Below, piece by piece: positions 1-8,082 of a stretch of 64,000 nt of DNA. The stretch is from Thermotogota bacterium (lineage in GTDB: Bacteria; Thermotogota; Thermotogae; Petrotogales; Petrotogaceae), in NCBI GenBank assembly GCA_029780115.1, contig JAKOZG010000013.1, forward strand, positions 1-64,000. Direction: 5' to 3'. Every line of letters begins with the position of its first letter. Within the stretch, counting starts at the first letter, position 1. The position numbers and the translations under genes are program-made. Below the pieces are notes generated by a model. The model was given only the letters and a program-made list of their open reading frames with translations. It had not been told where the DNA came from and made no database searches.

Positions 1-120
1 GCAGGTTTAATGGTAACAGCACTTCTCCTACCCCTCAGAGATGTTTAACCATTACCCTCAGAGCATGGGACTTGTGGAGCATCCCACGGTGACTATATAT
101 TCTGCTATAACTAATCATTA
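1..120 (+). pseudogene. tnpB: C-terminal remnant of a TnpB (IS605 OrfB) gene
   Basis: The frame starting at base 2 reads SEMFNHYPQSMGLVEHPT and then VTIYSAITNH before a TAG at 118-120, which looks like the extreme tail of a TnpB-type protein lying over the start of the structured right end. Upstream in that same frame there are two TAA stops at 8-10 and 14-16. The neighbouring frame (base 3) is open there and reads NGNSTSP. A frame change between about 20 and 40 would join the two into one tail, so the gene appears frameshifted. Only about 40 codons are visible, so I cannot tell whether the rest is intact. It could also be a chance open stretch. Confidence 0.4.
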
Positions 121-200
121 GCAAAAACTAATGACATAGGCTAATCAACCGAGCTTGCATTTCTACAAGCCCCCGCCTCTATAGGCGGTGGGTAATTGAC
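1..200 (+). mobile_element. Right end of an IS200/IS605-type insertion sequence
   Basis: The first 200 bases carry no intact gene but have the build of an IS605-family right end. A short tnpB-like tail is followed by four successive hairpins: TGGGA/TCCCA (66-70, 82-86), CATTAG/CTAATG (116-121, 128-133), GCTTG/CAAGC (153-157, 166-170) and a terminal GC-rich hairpin CCCCGCCT (171-178) with AGGCGGTGGG (183-192). It ends in TAATTGAC at about 200. Known elements of this family end in such subterminal hairpins, and the 3' part of the element is transcribed as the TnpB guide-scaffold (omega/re) RNA. The lnt stop codon lies only about 10 bases beyond the end, so the element sits right behind lnt. The rest of the element is outside the window. 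The family assignment is an inference from structure. Confidence 0.55.
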
Positions 201-210
201 CTTATTTTCT

Positions 211-1686
211 TTAAAAGATTGCAAATAACAATGCAGCTATTATTATGATTACTTTTAAAATATCAGAAATTTTTGAATATATAGACTCTGATCCATTATA
301 ATTAACATAAAGAATTCCTTTATTTTCTTGCCGATCTTTGAAAACATTTGTTATTCTACCATAACGATCTATTGAACCAGTTAAGCCTGTATTTGATATT
401 TGGACAAAATCTCTTCTGGTTTCTACTGCTCTAAAAACGCCTTGAGAAAAATGTTGTAAACGAGCAGTTTTTGAGTTAAACCAACCATCATTAGTTATAG
501 CGATCAAAAAGCCCGCTCCTTTTTTTGCTTGATTAATTGATACTTCAGAAAAATATGTTTCAAAACAAATTTGGACTCCAAACTCATAATTATTCAACTC
601 AAATATATTAAATTTATCTCCAGGTGTGTAGTATCTTAATAACTTAAACACTTGAAAATTTTTAAAAAAGGACTCGTATGGTAGAAATTCTACAAAAGGA
701 GTTAATTTAATCTTATCTTGAACACCAATCACCATCCCGTATTGGTTGTAAAACCAAGCAGAATTATAAAAATTTTTTCCATCGTCACGAAGATACCCAA
801 TTATTACGGGTTTATAAACATTTTGTATATCCTTTCTCATATAATCTTGCACATCAGTGTTAGAAATATCTTCTAGATAAATTGATTCTGGAAATACAAT
901 TAAATCTACATCTCTACCCTGAAAATCGATAATATTTTTTGAAAAAACCGAATAATTTTTATAAATATCGGAAGAGTATTTCATTTCTTGGGGAACATTA
1001 GTTTGGACAGCACCTATTTTTATTGAATCATTTGTATAATTCATATCAGGTAAAAACCTTGCTATGCTAAAATTGAGAAAATATATAAAAGAAAAAATAA
1101 GAATCATCTTAAAGACTCGATTTCTAGATTTATCAAAAGCTATAAATGAATTTACTAAAACAACTATAAAAGTAAGGCCAATTGGTCCTATTATCGAAAC
1201 TAATTGAATTAACCCTGTGTGATCATACAGAGCGTAAGCTAGATTACCTCCGGTGAAAGCAAAATCTCCAAATTCTCTTAATATTTCAGCACTTGTAAAA
1301 GCTAGAGAATAAAATAAAGATAAATGTAAAAAATTATCTGTTCTTTTTTTTCTATGATAAAGTTCTGCCAATAGCCATATTATTAAATAGGGCAGAATAA
1401 GCAAAACGATCATACCCACAAATCCTAAAAATCCGAAAAATGAGGGATAAGTTTGTAAAACCTGTGGGATATTTTTTGTTAAAGTAGGAAACAACCACCA
1501 AAGTGTTGTAACCAACATTGAAGACGAAAAGATTAAAATATGAAAAAATCTTTGATAATAGTTCTTCGAATTAGCCATGTTTCTAAGAAAAAATACTAAA
1601 GAAAACCAAATAATAAATGAAAAAAGATTCCCCGGCATAGATAAACCAGTTAGAATCCCAGAAATTAAAGTAAGAAAATATTGCAT
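211..1686 (-). CDS. lnt: Apolipoprotein N-acyltransferase Lnt
   Basis: This 491-residue protein matches apolipoprotein N-acyltransferase, the inner-membrane enzyme that adds a third acyl chain to the N-terminal cysteine of lipoproteins. About six hydrophobic segments fill residues 1-205, followed by a nitrilase-type domain. The catalytic triad is visible: Glu267 (VFPESIY), Lys325 (DKIKLTPF) and Cys374 (QICFETYF). A last hydrophobic helix closes the C-terminus, as in the family. The ATG start is preceded on the minus strand by GGAGG (plus-strand CCTCC just after 1690). Its presence implies triacylated lipoproteins and an envelope with lipoprotein sorting. The gene stands alone and its 3' end abuts the IS605-like end at 1-200. 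The N-terminal membrane part is somewhat shorter than in Proteobacteria. Confidence 0.93.
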   Translation of the reverse strand: MQYFLTLISGILTGLSMPGNLFSFIIWFSLVFFLRNMANSKNYYQRFFHILIFSSSMLVTTLWWLFPTLTKNIPQVLQTYPSFFGFLGFVGMIVLLILPYLIIWLLAELYHRKKRTDNFLHLSLFYSLAFTSAEILREFGDFAFTGGNLAYALYDHTGLIQLVSIIGPIGLTFIVVLVNSFIAFDKSRNRVFKMILIFSFIYFLNFSIARFLPDMNYTNDSIKIGAVQTNVPQEMKYSSDIYKNYSVFSKNIIDFQGRDVDLIVFPESIYLEDISNTDVQDYMRKDIQNVYKPVIIGYLRDDGKNFYNSAWFYNQYGMVIGVQDKIKLTPFVEFLPYESFFKNFQVFKLLRYYTPGDKFNIFELNNYEFGVQICFETYFSEVSINQAKKGAGFLIAITNDGWFNSKTARLQHFSQGVFRAVETRRDFVQISNTGLTGSIDRYGRITNVFKDRQENKGILYVNYNGSESIYSKISDILKVIIIIAALLFAIF

Positions 1687-1838
1687 TTACAACCTCCGTC
1701 TAATTAAAAGTTTGATTCTTTTATAAACATTAATATAACAATATTATCATATCATAAAATCTACAAGTTAAAAAGTAAAAGATTATAATTTAAATATGAT
1801 TTATCTTATTCGTTTATTATACAACGGAGGAGAATAAA

Positions 1839-2381
1839 ATGACCAAAGAAGAGATACGCAAATTGTTGCTAAAAAAAAGACTGGAATTAGATTCAATTAG
1901 TTATGAAGAAAAATCTAATGAAATAGTAAATAAGTTATTAGCGAAACTAGAGGAATATGATTTTCAAACAATTGCTCTATATTATCCAATAAAAAACGAA
2001 GTCAACATCATTCCTTTGATAGATGTATTGTTAAAAAAATCAAAAGAAATATATTTACCTAAATTGGTTGGTAAGAAAATGTACATGGCAAGATTAAATT
2101 CCCTAGATTGTTTAAAGCCCAACAAATACAACATCCCAGAACCTATAAACAACGAGTTTGCCTCATTAATTGATGTCTACATAATTCCAGCTGTTGCTTT
2201 TGACTTAAGAAAATATAGGATAGGATACGGAGGAGGGTACTACGACAGATACTTTAAGGAAAACAAAAGAACTTTACTGATAGGTGTGATTTTTGATTTT
2301 CAACTGGTTGATTATTTCAAAGAAAACGAACATGATATAAAAGTTGACTTGATAATTACTGAAAAAAAGATAATTAAATAG
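1839..2381 (+). CDS. 5-formyltetrahydrofolate cyclo-ligase
   Basis: This 180-residue protein belongs to the 5-FTHF cyclo-ligase (MTHFS) family, which uses ATP to convert 5-formyl-tetrahydrofolate to 5,10-methenyl-tetrahydrofolate and so returns a storage folate to one-carbon metabolism. The diagnostic C-terminal loop RIGYGGGYYDRYF (about residues 127-139) binds ATP/phosphate, and the N-terminal basic helix LRK/LLLKKRLEL is typical. Length is normal for the family. The start is ATG with GGAGG about 8 bases upstream. It is a single-gene unit, divergent from lnt, and the dnaK promoter follows. Confidence 0.92.
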   Translation: MTKEEIRKLLLKKRLELDSISYEEKSNEIVNKLLAKLEEYDFQTIALYYPIKNEVNIIPLIDVLLKKSKEIYLPKLVGKKMYMARLNSLDCLKPNKYNIPEPINNEFASLIDVYIIPAVAFDLRKYRIGYGGGYYDRYFKENKRTLLIGVIFDFQLVDYFKENEHDIKVDLIITEKKIIK

Positions 2382-2439
2382 TAATAATATTTGGATTAAA
2401 AAATGATAGAACAATAAAAAGTAGGGCACTTTATTTTTT

Positions 2440-2460
2440 TCACTCTTATATTAAGAGTGA
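2440..2460. repeat. Perfect inverted repeat between 5-FCL and dnaK
   Basis: TCACTCTTA (2440-2448) and TAAGAGTGA (2452-2460) are perfect 9-base arms around TAT. There is no clean T-run after it, only a T-rich stretch, so it could be a weak terminator for the cyclo-ligase gene or a protein-binding site upstream of dnaK. It is not the HrcA/CIRCE sequence. Confidence 0.5.
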
Positions 2461-2537
2461 TATACGATATTATTTTATTTACATTTATTAAGTTCAAAAA
2501 TATTATTAGAACTGTTGTATAAGTTTATGACCATTTT

Positions 2538-2570
2538 AATTTTTCAACTTGAAAAATTAAAATTTTTCGA
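2538..2570. promoter_or_regulatory. Candidate operator: three alternating half-sites over the dnaK -35 region
   Basis: AATTTTTCAA (2538-2547) and TTGAAAAATT (2549-2558) form a perfect inverted repeat around one base. A third copy, AATTTTTCGA (2560-2569), repeats the first half-site with one change. The -35 hexamer lies inside the second half-site, so a protein bound here would cover the promoter. No regulator is identified, and low-complexity A/T runs make chance a real possibility. Confidence 0.4.
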
Positions 2571-2577
2571 GTATAAT
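2549..2577 (+). promoter_or_regulatory. dnaK promoter, sigma-70/A type
   Basis: TTGAAA (2549-2554) and TATAAT (2572-2577) are separated by 17 bases, a near-consensus housekeeping promoter. Transcription would start near 2584, leaving an untranslated leader of about 75 bases before dnaK. Confidence 0.75.
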
Positions 2578-2661
2578 ATAAGTAAAGGATCGGTAATAAA
2601 TAACTCCTTACATTTATTAAATAAAACAAGTTGAAAAAGTCATTTCAAAGGAGGTATAAAA

Positions 2662-4461
2662 ATGAGTGAAAAAGAATTCGTTGTAGGGATAGATTTGGGA
2701 ACAACTAATTCTGCAATCGCATGGGTAAAACCTGATGGAAATGCTGAAGTGATTCCAAATGCAGAAGGTAAAAGAACTACGCCTTCAATTGTATCTTTTA
2801 CAAAAGATGGTCAAATTTTAGTAGGTGAACCGGCTAAAAGACAAGTAATTTTGAATGCTGAAAGGACCGTTAGGTCAATTAAAAGATATATGGGTAGTGA
2901 TTATACCATTAAAATTGACGATAAAGTTTATACTCCACAACAAATAAGTGCTTTTATTCTAAAAAAACTTGTTAAAGACGCTGAGGAGTATCTCGGTGGA
3001 AAGATTAAAAAGGCTGTAATAACCGTGCCAGCATATTTTAACGACGCCCAAAGGCAGGCCACTAAAGAAGCAGGGGAAATAGCCGGATTGGAAGTTCTAA
3101 GAATAATAAATGAACCTACAGCCGCTGCCATAGCTTTTGGATTAGACAGATCTGAGGAAGAAAAAAGGATAGTAGTATACGATCTAGGTGGAGGAACTTT
3201 TGACGTTTCAATTTTGGACATTGGGGACGAAATTATAGAAGTTATAGCAACTTCTGGTAATAACAAACTCGGTGGAGACGATTTTGATCAAAGAATCATC
3301 GATTGGTTAGTAGATGAATTTAACAAAGAATATAAAGTCGACTTGAGAAATGATAAACAGGCTATGCAAAGATTAAAAGAAGCTGCGGAAAATGCGAAGA
3401 TTGAATTATCTACAAAATTGGAAACAGATATCAATTTGCCTTTCATAACTGTAGTTGATGGTCAACCCGTTCATTTAGAGAAAAAACTAACAAGAGCGAA
3501 GTTTGAAGAACTAATAAGAGACTTAGTAGAATCTACAAGAATTCCTATAGAAAATGCCATGAGAGATGCAAAGCTGACTCCTCAAGATATTGACGCTGTT
3601 TTGCTTGTAGGTGGTTCTACAAGAATACCTTATGTTCAAAGACTTGTTTCAACTTACTTTGGCAAAGAACCTTCAAAAAACGTTAACCCTGATGAAGCAG
3701 TCGCCGTTGGAGCTGCAGTACAAGCTTCCATTATGGTCGGAGAGACTGACAGGGACTTAGTGTTAGTGGATGTTACGCCTTTGTCTTTAGGAGTTGAGGT
3801 TAAAGGTGGATTACTGGAAGTAATTATTTCTAGAAATACCAAAATTCCCATAAAAAAATCAAAAATATTTACGACTGCAGTTGATGGACAAACAGAAGTC
3901 GAAATTAGAGTCTATCAAGGAGAAAGGCCATTAGCAAGAGATAATTTCTTTCTAGGAAGCTTTAAGCTTACTGGCATTCCACCCGCACCAAGAGGAGTAC
4001 CACAAATCGAAGTTACGTTTGATATCGATACCAATGGCATAGTAAGTGTATCGGCCAAAGACCTTGGAACACAAAAACAACAATCTATGGTTGTAACTGG
4101 AAGACAGAAACTAAGTAGGGAACAAATTGAAAAGATGATTAGAGATGCTCAAGCATATGAACAACAAGACAAGAAGATCAGGGAACAAATCGAAATGAAA
4201 AATCAGGCTGATGAACTAGTTTATCAAACTGAAAAAGCTTTGAAGGAACATGGAGATAAACTACCCAATGACCTCAAAATTTCTTTAGAAAATATAACCA
4301 ACGATCTTAAGGAAGCTATCGAAGAAGACAACTTTGGAAAAATCAAGATATTAATGGATGAATTGCAACAGGAAATCATCAAAATAGGCGAATATGTGTA
4401 TCCTCATGAAGATCCTGGAGCGGCGACCGGAACTGCTTCCACAGAGTATGACGAAGATTAG
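2662..4461 (+). CDS. dnaK: Molecular chaperone DnaK (Hsp70)
   Basis: This 599-residue Hsp70 has the standard order: an ATPase domain (about 1-365), a substrate-binding beta domain (about 370-490) and a helical lid. The phosphate loops [10 protein letters not shown] (near residue 9) and [11 protein letters not shown] (near 173), the connecting motif INEPTAAA and the adenosine motif [11 protein letters not shown] (near 315) are all present. It refolds proteins with DnaJ and GrpE in the cytoplasm; neither partner is encoded nearby, so this is an isolated dnaK. The C-terminus ends in a short acidic tail (STEYDED) rather than the proteobacterial EEVxD-like ending. The start ATG follows AAAGGAGG. 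A strong promoter with overlapping palindromes lies upstream and a clear terminator follows. Confidence 0.98.
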   Translation: MSEKEFVVGIDLGTTNSAIAWVKPDGNAEVIPNAEGKRTTPSIVSFTKDGQILVGEPAKRQVILNAERTVRSIKRYMGSDYTIKIDDKVYTPQQISAFILKKLVKDAEEYLGGKIKKAVITVPAYFNDAQRQATKEAGEIAGLEVLRIINEPTAAAIAFGLDRSEEEKRIVVYDLGGGTFDVSILDIGDEIIEVIATSGNNKLGGDDFDQRIIDWLVDEFNKEYKVDLRNDKQAMQRLKEAAENAKIELSTKLETDINLPFITVVDGQPVHLEKKLTRAKFEELIRDLVESTRIPIENAMRDAKLTPQDIDAVLLVGGSTRIPYVQRLVSTYFGKEPSKNVNPDEAVAVGAAVQASIMVGETDRDLVLVDVTPLSLGVEVKGGLLEVIISRNTKIPIKKSKIFTTAVDGQTEVEIRVYQGERPLARDNFFLGSFKLTGIPPAPRGVPQIEVTFDIDTNGIVSVSAKDLGTQKQQSMVVTGRQKLSREQIEKMIRDAQAYEQQDKKIREQIEMKNQADELVYQTEKALKEHGDKLPNDLKISLENITNDLKEAIEEDNFGKIKILMDELQQEIIKIGEYVYPHEDPGAATGTASTEYDED

Positions 4462-4492
4462 ACGAAGATAATTAATAGTTTTTTACAAATAG

Positions 4493-4530
4493 TAAGAGGC
4501 AGCTTTGGCTGCCTCTTATTATTTTATTTT
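4493..4530 (+). terminator. Intrinsic terminator after dnaK
   Basis: TAAGAGGCAGC (4493-4503) and GCTGCCTCTTA (4508-4518) pair perfectly around TTTG and are followed by a T-rich tract. It could also serve the converging gene at 4538. Confidence 0.9.
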
Positions 4531-4537
4531 TATAATT

Positions 4538-5491
4538 TCAATCGTCATGTTCCTCTACTATATAATGATCAAAATATAGATCTACAATATCGAAGGGAGC
4601 TTTAATTTTATTTGACCACTCGATATTTAAAGGATGCTCTATTCCTGATGATATAACCGTTATTAAATTAAAAACATCTGCTAAATCATGTATCTTTTTC
4701 ACATTATACAATCCACCAACTTTTGTTACATTCAGTACTACTCCATCGGAAATTTTCTGTAATCCTAATAAATCTTCTACAGTTACAATCGATTCATCCC
4801 AAAATACCGGATATTGCGATTTTATTAATTCTATTCTTTTTTCTCTACCTTTTGCAAGTGGTTGCTCTAATGCAACTATTTCTACGTTTCTCATGAGATC
4901 TAGTGCCTTGGTCAATTCATAAAAATCTAACAAACCTCTGAAATCCAACCATACGCGTTTATCTTGAAAAGCTGACGAAATTTTTTCTAAGTCTCCCATC
5001 GAAGGTTTTTCTAAAAATTCTATCTTTACAACCTTATCGTTTGTAAAATATTCGTTGTACACATCAAGAATATTTGCATCTTTGTTCCAAAAAATTCGAA
5101 AAAGATTTTCTTGATATTTATCTTCTTCAAAAGAAAAAAGCAGTTTAGATATATCAATGTTATACTTATTACTGATATAATCACAGATCGCCAACATTAT
5201 TGAAGTTTTGGCAGTATTTTCATTTCCAACTAACCTGTCAATTAGATTTTCAACCGTTTGAAGGTTTTCAATCTCTGGAACATTTTCAATAAAATCTCTC
5301 AACTCCTCAAGGATAGCCATTGTAGATTTAAACGTGTGTCCAGAATAAACATCAGGAGTAGCAGTCCCTACACCTTCTACACTGTCTTTATCAATTATCT
5401 TAAAAAGGACATGTTCTTTCCATTCTTCATTTACATTTTTTAAAAAAGTTCTTTCTTGCCAGTAATATACATCTCTTTCTCTACTATGCAC
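4538..5491 (-). CDS. Enolase-superfamily (MR/MLE-type) protein with altered active site
   Basis: This 317-residue protein has the capping domain and barrel of the muconate-lactonizing/dipeptide-epimerase branch of the enolase superfamily. The three metal ligands are kept: Asp183 (WLDF), Glu209 (ALEQPL) and Asp232 (FWDES). The lysines that do proton transfer are not: the usual KxK at the end of the second strand is Lys156-Ile-Glu158, and the lysine of the sixth strand is Asn254 (VLNVTKVGG). Glu285 (SGIEH) is conserved. Family members with these lysines act as L-Ala-D/L-Glu epimerases or o-succinylbenzoate synthases; without them that chemistry is doubtful. The GTG start is preceded by AGGAG at about 10 bases. 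It is the last gene of the long minus-strand block. The true function is unknown. Confidence 0.7.
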   Translation of the reverse strand: MHSRERDVYYWQERTFLKNVNEEWKEHVLFKIIDKDSVEGVGTATPDVYSGHTFKSTMAILEELRDFIENVPEIENLQTVENLIDRLVGNENTAKTSIMLAICDYISNKYNIDISKLLFSFEEDKYQENLFRIFWNKDANILDVYNEYFTNDKVVKIEFLEKPSMGDLEKISSAFQDKRVWLDFRGLLDFYELTKALDLMRNVEIVALEQPLAKGREKRIELIKSQYPVFWDESIVTVEDLLGLQKISDGVVLNVTKVGGLYNVKKIHDLADVFNLITVISSGIEHPLNIEWSNKIKAPFDIVDLYFDHYIVEEHDD

Positions 5492-5528
5492 AATTAGATC
5501 ACTCCTAATTTTTTAAAAATACTCTTCC

Positions 5529-6152
5529 TCAAAATAGTACCAACATTAAATAATACCACAATATCGAAGATAATATCCCGTATATTGGAGACAAAAATAA
5601 CTCTTTAATATTCTTTTTCTTAACAAAAATAAGTTTATAAGCTAATCCAGCTGCAATAGCTATAATTACCCACAAATAGTTATCGGCAAGTGCAAAGATA
5701 TACATAGCTAATCTTTCAGAAGCACCAATTGTGTCTCTTTGATGTTTTTCCAAAACACCAAAAGTTCGAAATAAAAAACTGCCAAAACTAGTTGCTACAA
5801 CCATTCCTACAATGTAAAATTGAAATACTTCCGAAATAAAAGAGTTTTGAAAAAAAGATCTGAAAAAATAGGAAAGAAACAGAAAAACAACAATCCAAAC
5901 CAATTCAAAAAACAAGTTTGTTCCTTTTCTCTTTATCCGTAACAAATCTATTATTACATGAATAAATAAGGAAAAGAAAACTATTAATATACCCCATCCC
6001 TTCAGCATATCAAAATTGAAAGCAAGAAATACCAAAACAACCCAAATTAAATGTTTATAATAATTTTTTTTATCTAAAAATTTTGGTGAATATACATTTG
6101 TGAATGCAAAGTCAGATACAAAATGACTGATAAAAATAGTTAATGGGAACAT
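5529..6152 (-). CDS. DUF3307 family integral membrane protein
   Basis: This 207-residue protein is strongly hydrophobic, with about six membrane segments. The N-terminus FISHFVSDFAFTN followed by a lysine-containing turn (PKFLDKK) and a later HVIIDLLRI resemble the DUF3307 family, where a conserved His/Asp pair precedes a K in the first helices. No reaction is known for the family. The start ATG has GGAGGTAG just upstream. It lies 37 bases upstream of the enolase-like gene and 150 bases after the nicotinate phosphoribosyltransferase gene, so it may be transcribed with either. Confidence 0.65.
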   Translation of the reverse strand: MFPLTIFISHFVSDFAFTNVYSPKFLDKKNYYKHLIWVVLVFLAFNFDMLKGWGILIVFFSLFIHVIIDLLRIKRKGTNLFFELVWIVVFLFLSYFFRSFFQNSFISEVFQFYIVGMVVATSFGSFLFRTFGVLEKHQRDTIGASERLAMYIFALADNYLWVIIAIAAGLAYKLIFVKKKNIKELFLSPIYGILSSILWYYLMLVLF

Positions 6153-6302
6153 AGACTACCTCCAATTTTATGTTTTTTACAAATTTGCAACTTTCAATAT
6201 ACTTCTTAAAATTGCCCTTTATTTTGCATAAGTGTTATATAAACTATCATAATAAAATCAACAAGGATACAGAACATAGACCGATTCTAATTCAAAAACT
6301 AA

Positions 6303-7610
6303 TTATTCCCAATACTTTTTCTCAACTTTTGTTAACCTTGAAAAATCACCTTTCTTTCTTCCAACTTTCGCACATTCTCTTCCATTCACTTCCACAACAT
6401 CGGCAGTAAAATCTAATTTTTCTTTCAATAATTTAGATCCAACCCCATACAAATCGGCTGGAACATCTAGTGTTTCAAAAAGATCTATCTTTTCCACATC
6501 AAAACCTCCAGAAACCATAATTTTCAAATCATTCATACCTAATTGATCAAACTTTTTTCTTGCTCGCCAAACCATCTCGGGGTTTACTCCTAATGAAGCC
6601 CTATCTTTTGGAATTACTGATTTATCTCTAAGGTTACCTGAAGTATCAAATCTAACCCCCCAAATTTTATTCTTACCTTCCCCAATCACTTTGGCTAAAT
6701 CCCCAGCTGCAACATTTGGTTCATGACCATAAAAGTATTTGTAAAAATTTTTAGCAACCTCTATTGAAGTTCCGATTACATCGTTATTCCAATCCACCAA
6801 AACAATTCTATTAACATGTCCATCGATGTGCTTGTCAAACGCAATTGTTGCCGCAGTTGTGTCTCCTTCATAAGCAGCTATTAAAGCATGCGGTATTGTT
6901 CCCAATGATTCTACTCCCCAATAATCGGCATTAGCATCTGTTGAAACTCCAAATGCACCTGCTTTTAAAGCCGCATAGCCATCGGTTGTTTGAACCCAGA
7001 AATGGTCAAACCTTGCACTAAAAAATATTACAGGCTTACCTCTTGCAGCTTTCACAACTTTTTTTACCGAAGTAGCAGTGCTCGAAGCACGAGCCATTAC
7101 GCCTAACAAAATGGTTTCCAAATATCCAAAATATGCTGGATTACCCTCAATTACAAAGACAGGTTCCATATCCTTAGCCTCGTCACCGTCATAAAGCGCT
7201 TTTACTTCGATTTCGTCCCATTTGTCTACCCATAAATTGTTCAAAATCATTCTTATATCCCATTTCTTCGAAGTAAGTTTTAATAATTCGTCTTTGTCCA
7301 TCCTGGTTGAAGCATCTTGTATGGACCTTTCTAATTTTAAAATTTCATCAAATAACTCCTTAGCCCTTTCTTCATCTTTATAATATCCTGCCCCAAACCT
7401 CAAAATAGCAAGAGCTTCGTCTATTCCTACTACTACACAATCTCCTCTAGGAAAAAACTGATAAGTTACCGAGACATTTCTATTATCTTTCTTTAGAACT
7501 TCCACATATCTAGTAAAATATTTATCACTGTAATATCCCATTCTTACTTTATCAATCGGAACTTTAAAAACATTGGGATGTAACCTGCTCTTCTCATTCA
7601 CTTGACTCAT
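6303..7610 (-). CDS. pncB: Nicotinate phosphoribosyltransferase
   Basis: This 435-residue enzyme forms nicotinate mononucleotide from nicotinate and PRPP, the entry step of NAD salvage. Motifs of the compact archaeal/Thermotoga-type family are visible: the RASSTATSV loop, FFSARFDHFWVQ, the glycine-rich AGAFGVSTDANADYWG and the C-terminal VSGGFDVEKI phosphate-binding region. Length fits that subfamily. It starts at ATG 7610, 7 bases from ogt, so it is probably co-transcribed with ogt and smc. NAD kinase lies further upstream in the same block. Confidence 0.93.
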   Translation of the reverse strand: MSQVNEKSRLHPNVFKVPIDKVRMGYYSDKYFTRYVEVLKKDNRNVSVTYQFFPRGDCVVVGIDEALAILRFGAGYYKDEERAKELFDEILKLERSIQDASTRMDKDELLKLTSKKWDIRMILNNLWVDKWDEIEVKALYDGDEAKDMEPVFVIEGNPAYFGYLETILLGVMARASSTATSVKKVVKAARGKPVIFFSARFDHFWVQTTDGYAALKAGAFGVSTDANADYWGVESLGTIPHALIAAYEGDTTAATIAFDKHIDGHVNRIVLVDWNNDVIGTSIEVAKNFYKYFYGHEPNVAAGDLAKVIGEGKNKIWGVRFDTSGNLRDKSVIPKDRASLGVNPEMVWRARKKFDQLGMNDLKIMVSGGFDVEKIDLFETLDVPADLYGVGSKLLKEKLDFTADVVEVNGRECAKVGRKKGDFSRLTKVEKKYWE

Positions 7611-7617
7611 TCAAAAA

Positions 7618-8082
7618 TCACCTTCTAGTAGAATAATTTTTCTCTAAGTTTAAGAGATATTCTTTCCATTCTAATCCTGGATTAAAATCTCCCAATTCTC
7701 CATTACTTTTTATCACTCTATGACAAGGAATTATTATAGGAAGGGGATTATTTTTCATTAAACTACCGACTGCTCTATATGCTTTCTCATTTCCAGCTTG
7801 TCGAGCCAATTCCTTATATGTTATGATACTACTTTTTTCTGTCTTATACAAATAACAATACACCTTTTTTGCGAAAGAGGTTTTTCCTGGAACTTCAAAG
7901 TATTTGATAGGGACTCTTTCTAATTCTCCAAACAAAAAATCATAAATTAAATCAAAATATTTTTTGGTTTGATAACTGTATTGACTAGAACTTTTAATCT
8001 TTGTAAGTTCGATTCTTATTATCTTTCTATCTTCAATGTGAATAACAATATTTCCAATCTCCGTTGGTAAAATGGCTTTCAT
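7618..8082 (-). CDS. ogt: Methylated-DNA--protein-cysteine methyltransferase
   Basis: This 154-residue suicide enzyme removes methyl groups from O6-methylguanine onto its own cysteine. The active-site PCHR (IIIPCHRVI, about residue 118) is present with the helix-turn-helix SIITYKELARQAG before it and the SNGELGDF loop after it. The C-terminal catalytic domain is complete and the N-terminal domain is short. The start ATG overlaps the smc stop in ATGA, so translation is probably coupled to smc. Confidence 0.93.
   Translation of the reverse strand: MKAILPTEIGNIVIHIEDRKIIRIELTKIKSSSQYSYQTKKYFDLIYDFLFGELERVPIKYFEVPGKTSFAKKVYCYLYKTEKSSIITYKELARQAGNEKAYRAVGSLMKNNPLPIIIPCHRVIKSNGELGDFNPGLEWKEYLLNLEKNYSTRR

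Noticed and set aside
2440-2460. HrcA/CIRCE operator before dnaK
   Set aside because: The palindrome TCACTCTTA-TAT-TAAGAGTGA differs from CIRCE in arm sequence and spacer length.
2928-3266. 112-residue open frame antisense to dnaK
   Set aside because: Shadow of a highly conserved coding region in the opposite strand; no ribosome site or domain.
6170-6409. 79-residue plus-strand open frame between the DUF3307 gene and pncB
   Set aside because: Overlaps the end of pncB, has no ribosome site and a composition unlike nearby proteins.
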